A stretch of DNA of 5,563 nt from an uncultured Actinomycetes bacterium. Its GTDB lineage: Bacteria; Actinomycetota; Actinomycetes; Nanopelagicales; Nanopelagicaceae. Positions 1 to 4,265 of the stretch are shown here, piece by piece. The stretch spans positions 1 to 5,563 of the forward strand of contig CAIYQS010000153.1 of the NCBI GenBank assembly GCA_903928395.1, written 5' to 3'. A program made the translations under genes and the position numbers. Position 1 is the first letter of the stretch, and each line of letters opens with the position of its first letter. The notes beneath the pieces were generated by a model. It was not told the DNA's origin and made no database searches. It saw only the letters and a list, made by a program, of their open reading frames with translations.

Positions 1-317
1 ATTCCTTGGCCATCTCCGGCAAGAAAGAGAGCCTCTTCGTCGGTTATATCTTTACCGATTAACCAGCGCCACGGTCCTATGAATGCTCCGATTCCAATCA
101 GGAATCCAACGCTCCACGCGAACATTGACATCAAAAGTACTTTGTTCACATTATGAGAGTCAGTCATATCGCGACCGGCCTTCATTGCAAAGTAGGTACC
201 CCAACAGAAGATAACGCCGACAACAAGACCGGTACCCATGTGGAGTTTTGTGATCAAACTCTTTTTAGGATTAGGAATTGGACGCGATGAAGCAGGTGCG
301 TGTGAAAGTGTTGTCAT
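1..317 (-). CDS. ctaD: Cytochrome c oxidase subunit I, N-terminal part (runs off left edge)
   Basis: Only the first 105 codons are visible; the gene continues past base 1. The catalytic core of subunit I (haem a, haem a3/CuB, the conserved histidines) lies outside the window, so the call rests on position directly after the CuA subunit and on two predicted membrane helices (about residues 27-47 and 59-81), followed by a short polar stretch ending G-D-G-Q-G. Most subunit I proteins reach the first conserved core segment (T-D-H-K) within about 30 residues. Here that point is not reached after 105, so the protein appears to carry an N-terminal two-helix extension. The ATG at 317 overlaps the TGA of the upstream subunit II gene (ATGA, 4 nt) and has a perfect AGGAGG nine bases upstream, which fixes the start. 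Product: the proton-pumping terminal oxidase subunit in the inner membrane. An unrelated small oxidase-associated membrane protein is the main alternative, if the unseen part does not contain the core. Confidence 0.72.
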   Translation of the reverse strand, partial: MTTLSHAPASSRPIPNPKKSLITKLHMGTGLVVGVIFCWGTYFAMKAGRDMTDSHNVNKVLLMSMFAWSVGFLIGIGAFIGPWRWLIGKDITDEEALFLAGDGQG

Positions 318-1114
318 TCTTGTACGCCTCCTGTTGCTTGAATTGATGAAACCCAACTATTGAAATCAGCGGAACTTTGTACAGCGCCGTTGGTCTCCAT
401 GTATGCGTGGTAGAGACCACATAGCTCAGCACACTTGATATCAAGTGGCCCCGTCGCGGTAGGGTCGGCATGCGCAACGGTTGTTACCAGTCGATTCGCG
501 TCAATCTTCACGCCAAGTTGAACTGGCCAGAATGAGTGATTCACGTCATCAGACACGACATTGAATGTCACTGGCTGATTTACTGGGAGGTTCAAAGTGT
601 GGGTGTGAATATTTTGTTGAGGATAGTAAAAGGTCCAGACCCATTGCGACCCAGTTACGTCCACGACAATGGACTTTGGCGCATCAGTAGCCGCAGCGAT
701 TGAATCGGTGTTAAGAGCGACAAGTCCCCAAACAATCGCAACGATACAGAAAACAACCGATGTTGCGGTCCACACGATCACAACTGGAGTGTTGTTCCGT
801 ATTGCGACTCCTTCTTCTGGTGGTGTGTTACCGCGATGCATGTTCAAGAAGGATTTAGTGGCTATTGCAAGAACGACGCCCGCAATAGGTGCGGAAATCA
901 CCGTGAACCAAATCATGATGTCTTCATTTGCTTGCATTTGTTTGGTCAGTACAACTGGCATCCATTTCGGATACGCCCATACACCAAGCACCACAAATAC
1001 TGCTGTGAAGAAGATGCCAAGAAATACTGTTTGCTTGACGTCCTTACGATTTAGGAAAGTAGCTACGCGCGCTCCGGGGGTTGGAGTCAGAGTTTCGTTG
1101 TCGTGGTCAGCCAT
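314..1114 (-). CDS. ctaC: Cytochrome c oxidase subunit II (CuA subunit)
   Basis: This 266-residue protein accepts electrons from a cytochrome c or other donor through the binuclear CuA centre on the outer face of the membrane and passes them to subunit I. The full CuA ligand set is visible: H193 in D-V-N-H-S-F-W, then C228-x3-C232-x3-H236-x2-M239, with E230 at the usual glutamate position. The aromatic Q-W-V-W segment (157-160) typical of the family precedes the copper domain. There are three predicted membrane helices (about 29-48, 65-88, 109-133) instead of the usual two-helix hairpin. Charges place the N-terminus inside and the CuA domain outside. No haem c-binding CxxCH is present, so this is not a caa3-type fusion. 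The ATG at 1114 lies inside the end of the cupredoxin-like gene (8-nt overlap) with an AAAGG about 12 bases upstream. The stop overlaps the subunit I start. Identification is very secure. Confidence 0.97.
   Translation of the reverse strand: MADHDNETLTPTPGARVATFLNRKDVKQTVFLGIFFTAVFVVLGVWAYPKWMPVVLTKQMQANEDIMIWFTVISAPIAGVVLAIATKSFLNMHRGNTPPEEGVAIRNNTPVVIVWTATSVVFCIVAIVWGLVALNTDSIAAATDAPKSIVVDVTGSQWVWTFYYPQQNIHTHTLNLPVNQPVTFNVVSDDVNHSFWPVQLGVKIDANRLVTTVAHADPTATGPLDIKCAELCGLYHAYMETNGAVQSSADFNSWVSSIQATGGVQE
327..332 (-). promoter_or_regulatory. Shine-Dalgarno site (AGGAGG) for the subunit I gene
   Basis: On the minus strand a perfect AGGAGG ends nine bases before the ATG at 317. It lies inside the last codons of the subunit II gene, so subunit I translation does not depend only on reinitiation at the ATGA overlap. 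It is the strongest ribosome binding site seen in the window. Confidence 0.85.
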
Positions 1115-1850
1115 TTACGACGGTTACCTTTCCACTCATATATCCAAGTTGTCCCATCACAGCACCAAATCCTTGGTAGGTGGAGTCGCCACATGGGTAT
1201 TCGCAGTTCCATACGTAGTGTCCAGCTCCTTTTGTAAGGAACGAGAACGTAACTTTGTGTCCAACTGGGAGCTTTGTTGGATCGGCGTCGTATGCCTTCA
1301 TCTCTGCATCCGTGTTTACAGGAAGCGGGATGTTGACAAATAGTGGGTCTTGCGTTGACGTTGGAAGACCGTGCAGCGTAAATGTGTGTTCGACACCATC
1401 TGCAGGTAGTGAGGTCTTGGATACACCATCGTAAGAAACGGTGCCATCAACTGTTCCGACGACGCTGCCGAAGTATGGAGTATTTAGTTTCTCGCCGCCG
1501 TCATAGACAGTAAGGGTGACGGTGATGTATGAGTTAGCCGGCAAGACAAAATCTGTGTAAGGACCGTATGAAGGCCAACTTGGATGTCCGCCATCGCAAG
1601 TGGCGCAAGTGCCGTGAGCCTTTGAATTGATTGGATCGGCGTACACCCCATCAGCAATTGTGTAGTGGTTGTACGTTTTCCCATCGGCTGCAACGATTGT
1701 TCCAACTTTGGATGCGTAGAGTTTTGGTTGAGGATCGGCTGATACTTTATGGAGCGTAAAGCCGACTCCGGCGACTACGACGATGCCAAGAACGAGTGCA
1801 AGCACTGCCCCGATCGACGTCCTCGCCTTTGAGGGTGTGGCTGTATCCAC
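1107..1850 (-). CDS. Exported cupredoxin-like protein of the oxidase operon, probable copper or electron-transfer role
   Basis: A 247-residue protein with a short basic N-terminus, a hydrophobic segment (about 13-32) and a V-S-A (36-38) that could be a signal peptidase I site; it is otherwise a membrane anchor. The rest is beta-rich. H155 in H-T-F-T resembles the first copper histidine of cupredoxins. The C-terminus has C216-x3-C220-G followed by a Gly-rich loop ending G-Y-M (M238), which recalls the CuA loop of subunit II but lacks the second histidine between the cysteines and the methionine. An extra CxxC pair (C82, C85) with a nearby H89 lies in an earlier loop. From memory it resembles a little-studied group of actinobacterial and acidobacterial cupredoxin-domain proteins; no specific function is known to me. 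Position as first gene, overlapping subunit II by 8 nt, suggests a role as electron donor, copper chaperone or extra subunit of this oxidase. The start is GTG at 1850 with AAAGGAAG just upstream. Confidence 0.75.
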   Translation of the reverse strand: MDTATPSKARTSIGAVLALVLGIVVVAGVGFTLHKVSADPQPKLYASKVGTIVAADGKTYNHYTIADGVYADPINSKAHGTCATCDGGHPSWPSYGPYTDFVLPANSYITVTLTVYDGGEKLNTPYFGSVVGTVDGTVSYDGVSKTSLPADGVEHTFTLHGLPTSTQDPLFVNIPLPVNTDAEMKAYDADPTKLPVGHKVTFSFLTKGAGHYVWNCEYPCGDSTYQGFGAVMGQLGYMSGKVTVVNG

Positions 1851-1900
1851 AGACTTCCTTTCTAGAACTTTCTCGAGACTAAGTGTGGGGTGCCTGAGAA

Positions 1901-1906
1901 TTTATA
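1901..1906 (-). promoter_or_regulatory. Candidate -10 element for the oxidase operon
   Basis: On the minus strand TATAAA lies here, about 50 bases before the GTG at 1850, in the right place for an actinobacterial -10 (TAnnnT-like). No good -35 is found 16-18 bases further upstream, and the TG of an extended -10 is one base out of register. The call is tentative; an activator-dependent promoter would be one explanation of the missing -35. Confidence 0.3.
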
Positions 1907-2001
1907 GACAGAGAGTACGCTTGAAATGTGATTTGGGGAACACGCACTTGCTAAGAAGTTGCAATTTGTTTTGGGTCCGTGAGTGCTAGCCCTCATCAAT
2001 A

Positions 2002-2016
2002 TATCGATAGGTATCG
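2002..2016. repeat. Palindrome TATCGATA plus TATCG half-site, possible operator
   Basis: The stretch reads TATCGATA-GG-TATCG. The first eight bases are a perfect palindrome, and CGATA/TATCG also form an inverted repeat around the central GG, so the TATCG half-site occurs three times in 15 bp. It ends 33 bases before the ctaG-like ATG, where a repressor or activator could act. Such a short palindrome can arise by chance, and I do not recognise it as a known metal-regulator operator. Confidence 0.25.
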
Positions 2017-2049
2017 GGTGAAATTCTGAGAGAAAATTGAGAGGCGGCT

Positions 2050-2850
2050 ATGAGTCTTAATCCGATTTGGGATTTGCTCTTCGGCGCTCTACTTATAGGA
2101 ACCGCTTACTGGTACCTCACGGAGGGCGAGGCGAGACGAGACGTCTCGAAAATAAGGCAAGGATTATTTATCTTCGGACTCTCGCTCTCCTTCGCTCTCC
2201 TTGTTGGGCCAGTTCCTCATATGGCTATTCGAATATTTTGGGTTCACATGATCCAACACATCGGCTTGATGATGTTGATTTCTCCACTCTTGGTGCTTGG
2301 TTCACCGATCAAAGTCGCAGTGAACTCAAAACGGCACGGCGTTCGTAACTTTGTCAGTGCTCTTGGCAAGAACCAGTTTGTTCGGGTGCTTTTCAGGCCG
2401 CAGATCGGTTTCTCAATCTTTCTCGTGGTTCTGATTGGAACTCATTTTTCTCCGCTGGCTAACTTGGGGATGACCAATCCAAACGCACATTGCTTGGAGC
2501 TGATCCTCTTTTTGCTAGGGGGTTTCATTTATTACTACCCAGTTATTGAGGGTAATCCGCAACCACACTTTGTTCCTTATTCACTTCGCGTTATCTCACT
2601 CTTCGCCATGATGCTCCCAGAGACCATGGTGGGATTCTTTCTCTATTCGGGAAACCGTGTGCTCCACTCTCTCCCCAAAGGCACATCCATGCAGATGGGT
2701 TTGGCTGACCAGCATCAGGGTGGCGCCATCATGTGGGCCATGGGAATGTTGATAGATACGATTTGGATCGTGTTAGCGGCCAAGGATTGGTTTGCGAACG
2801 AGCAACTACTAGCGGAAGCCGATGATGAGCAATCACCAACAACCACCTGA
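2050..2850 (+). CDS. ctaG: CtaG-type cytochrome c oxidase assembly protein (caa3_CtaG family)
   Basis: A 266-residue polytopic membrane protein with about seven hydrophobic segments. It has the hallmarks of the Bacillus-type CtaG (caa3_CtaG) family: H66-M-I-Q-H70 followed by a hydrophobic run ending L-V-L-G-S-P (82-86), T-H-F-S-P-L (131-136), a histidine at 147 in the next helix region, and D220-Q-H-Q-G-G near the C-terminus before the last helix. Proteins of this family are needed for an active haem-copper oxidase and are thought to help form the CuB site; the histidine and methionine clusters are plausible copper-handling residues. This family is distinct from the Cox11-type CtaG of proteobacteria. 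The divergent position next to the oxidase operon supports the role. The ATG at 2050 is preceded by GAGAGG. The C-terminal tail is acidic and polar, and its last 29 nt overlap the next gene. Length is normal to slightly short for the family. Confidence 0.88.
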   Translation: MSLNPIWDLLFGALLIGTAYWYLTEGEARRDVSKIRQGLFIFGLSLSFALLVGPVPHMAIRIFWVHMIQHIGLMMLISPLLVLGSPIKVAVNSKRHGVRNFVSALGKNQFVRVLFRPQIGFSIFLVVLIGTHFSPLANLGMTNPNAHCLELILFLLGGFIYYYPVIEGNPQPHFVPYSLRVISLFAMMLPETMVGFFLYSGNRVLHSLPKGTSMQMGLADQHQGGAIMWAMGMLIDTIWIVLAAKDWFANEQLLAEADDEQSPTTT

Positions 2851-3076
2851 ACCCACACCAGAGCCAAAGCGTCGTTGGGTCTTATGGGGGTTACCGCTCT
2901 GCGGTCTGATGGGAGTTTGGGAGTTCAATCGCGCGTTAGGCGGAAATCACCTGAGTTGGGTTTATGTCATTGAGTGGCCATTTTTTGGCGTCTTCATTTA
3001 CTACATGTATTGGAAACTTTCTCAGCCACAAGAACTTTACGATGACTCCGACGATCCTCCTCGTGAGGTTGAATAA
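2822..3076 (+). CDS. Small two-helix membrane protein of unknown function
   Basis: An 84-residue protein (82-83 if the second ATG at 2825 is used; GGAAG at 2814-2818 is better spaced for that one). It has a Pro-rich cytoplasmic N-terminus (P8-P15) and K16-R-R, a first helix about 19-35, a short loop with N36-R, a second helix about 46-66 containing E51-W-P-F-F, and an acidic C-terminal tail (D74, D75, D77, D78). The aromatic pattern of the second helix resembles small actinobacterial membrane proteins that I recall only as uncharacterised. The start lies inside the end of ctaG (29-nt overlap), so the two are surely co-transcribed and probably translationally coupled. This suggests, without proving, a role in oxidase assembly or as a small accessory subunit. 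No catalytic motif is visible. Confidence 0.75.
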   Translation: MMSNHQQPPEPTPEPKRRWVLWGLPLCGLMGVWEFNRALGGNHLSWVYVIEWPFFGVFIYYMYWKLSQPQELYDDSDDPPREVE

Positions 3077-3101
3077 CAACACTGAGTAAACTTCAATCCT
3101 C

Positions 3102-4265
3102 ATGTTCCCACTTTTAGCACTTTCTACCGAGATATATTTCTGGATTGCCACCCTAGTAATTGTGGTTTTAACGGTTTACTTCTGGCACAAATTTTCTATT
3201 CACAACTGGAAGAACGTCACGGCTCGGTTCTCCTTAATTATTATGATTCAGTGTTTAGCGCTCGCATCCATGGGAATAACTATCAATCGCTCCGGAGAAT
3301 TTTATGATTCTTGGTCGGACCTTTTCGGAGCTCAGGCGCAATATCAAAAAATCGCAATCAGCGCCGCCACGCTCTCCCAGATTAGCCTCAAAGACCTTGC
3401 GGGAGCGACGCATACCAAAGGTGGAAGCTTAATATTTCGAAAGGTTATCAAGGGGGAAAAGTCTGGCATTGCAAATGTCGTTTACGTTGTCGCTTCACCA
3501 AAACTAGCCATCCAACTTGCAAGCCCAAGTCATTCTCTCGGAAATAACTACCAAGTCATAGAACTTTTTCCTGGAACTCCTGGGGTACCCCAAACCTGGA
3601 TTGGAACTCTCGACGGAATTTCAACAATGGAGGATCTTGAGAACGCCGGAAGGATTCCACCAACTCTTGCTGTTATTCCGGCGATCAATGTGGAACCAGG
3701 TCAAGATACTGAGTGTATGAATTTTGTAGGTGGCGCAAAAGTGGAAACTTGGATCACCGCGGATATGAAGACCTTTATGCAAACCTTTATGGGAATTGAT
3801 AATAGATTGTGGTCGTCCTTTGGATATTCAACCGGCGGATGGTGCGCTGCGGAAGTTGCAGTGTTGCATCAGGATCAATACTCACAAGGAGTATCGCTCG
3901 CTGGATATTTCAAACCATTGCTATCCGTTGGGTTATCTAAACGCGAGAAGAATTACCTTTCAAGTCGATACGACTTAGTAAGCCATCTAATCAAAGGTCC
4001 ACGCAACACCAAGATTATGATCATAGCGTCGGTAAAAGACCGTTTTGCAAATAGCTCAGCGCAGCAGTTTATGACGAGTGCTTTGCCGCTGATTCCGATC
4101 AAATATGTACCTATACCCACGGGTGGGCACAACATTGGGGTCTGGAAACCCTTTGTCGCCAGCGGATTTTTGTGGATCAGTGGGGCGAACGATTTGCTCT
4201 TACCCGCACCGTCTGGAACTAGTTCTCTTCAGCCCACACCTAGCGTGAGCGGAAGCCCGAAATAA
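3102..4265 (+). CDS. Membrane-anchored alpha/beta hydrolase, esterase family (antigen 85/esterase D-like)
   Basis: A 387-residue protein with two N-terminal helices (about 11-28 and 42-60) joined by a basic loop (K30, K37, R42). The positive-inside rule therefore puts the N-terminus and the catalytic domain outside the cytoplasm. The C-terminal domain has the order of the putative-esterase family: F156-P-G-T-P-G with a following Q-T-W at the oxyanion region, the nucleophile elbow G241-Y-S243-T-G-G, a likely acid D313 (V-K-D-R-F) and the catalytic H343 in G-G-H-N with W348 after it. C205 and C248 could form a disulfide. Residues 367-387 form a Pro/Ser/Thr-rich tail. The substrate is unknown; an acyl or aminoacyl ester in the envelope is plausible. 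The ATG at 3102 follows an in-frame stop at 3087-3089 and has no Shine-Dalgarno, so it may be leaderless or poorly translated. It lies 25 bp after the small membrane protein. The end overlaps the convergent lipid aminoacyltransferase by 26 bp. Confidence 0.85.
   Translation: MFPLLALSTEIYFWIATLVIVVLTVYFWHKFSIHNWKNVTARFSLIIMIQCLALASMGITINRSGEFYDSWSDLFGAQAQYQKIAISAATLSQISLKDLAGATHTKGGSLIFRKVIKGEKSGIANVVYVVASPKLAIQLASPSHSLGNNYQVIELFPGTPGVPQTWIGTLDGISTMEDLENAGRIPPTLAVIPAINVEPGQDTECMNFVGGAKVETWITADMKTFMQTFMGIDNRLWSSFGYSTGGWCAAEVAVLHQDQYSQGVSLAGYFKPLLSVGLSKREKNYLSSRYDLVSHLIKGPRNTKIMIIASVKDRFANSSAQQFMTSALPLIPIKYVPIPTGGHNIGVWKPFVASGFLWISGANDLLLPAPSGTSSLQPTPSVSGSPK

Larger units (their letters stand above)
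1851..2049. promoter_or_regulatory. Divergent intergenic control region between oxidase operon and ctaG
   Basis: This is the only sizeable non-coding stretch in the window. It separates the GTG start of the minus-strand oxidase operon from the ATG of the plus-strand ctaG-like gene, so both promoters should lie here. I see no tRNA-like or strong terminator-like structure. A GGAAG-type ribosome binding site serves the minus-strand gene (near 1854-1861), and GAGAGG (2039-2044) sits five bases before the plus-strand ATG. Two 8-bp-or-shorter palindromes occur: TCTCGAGA at 1871-1878 and TATCGATA at 2002-2009. No convincing -35/-10 pair is visible for the plus direction. Confidence 0.6.

Noticed and set aside
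669..1343. A 224-codon open frame on the plus strand
   Set aside because: It lies wholly antisense to the secure subunit II gene and the cupredoxin-like gene, its translation has no recognisable domain, and it crosses the junction of two real genes. It is a chance open frame opposite coding sequence.
1590..1610. Possible haem c attachment site in the cupredoxin-like protein
   Set aside because: The motif is C-A-T-C-D, not CxxCH; the nearest histidine is four residues after the second cysteine. Covalent haem c binding is not supported.
1871..1878. TCTCGAGA palindrome as an operator
   Set aside because: It is an isolated 8-bp palindrome in the leader of the oxidase operon, without a second copy or extended symmetry; chance is sufficient.
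2067..2348. A 93-codon frame starting 17 bases inside ctaG
   Set aside because: It is a different frame of the ctaG coding region, has an Arg-rich nonsense-like composition, and ctaG itself shows clear family motifs across the same bases.
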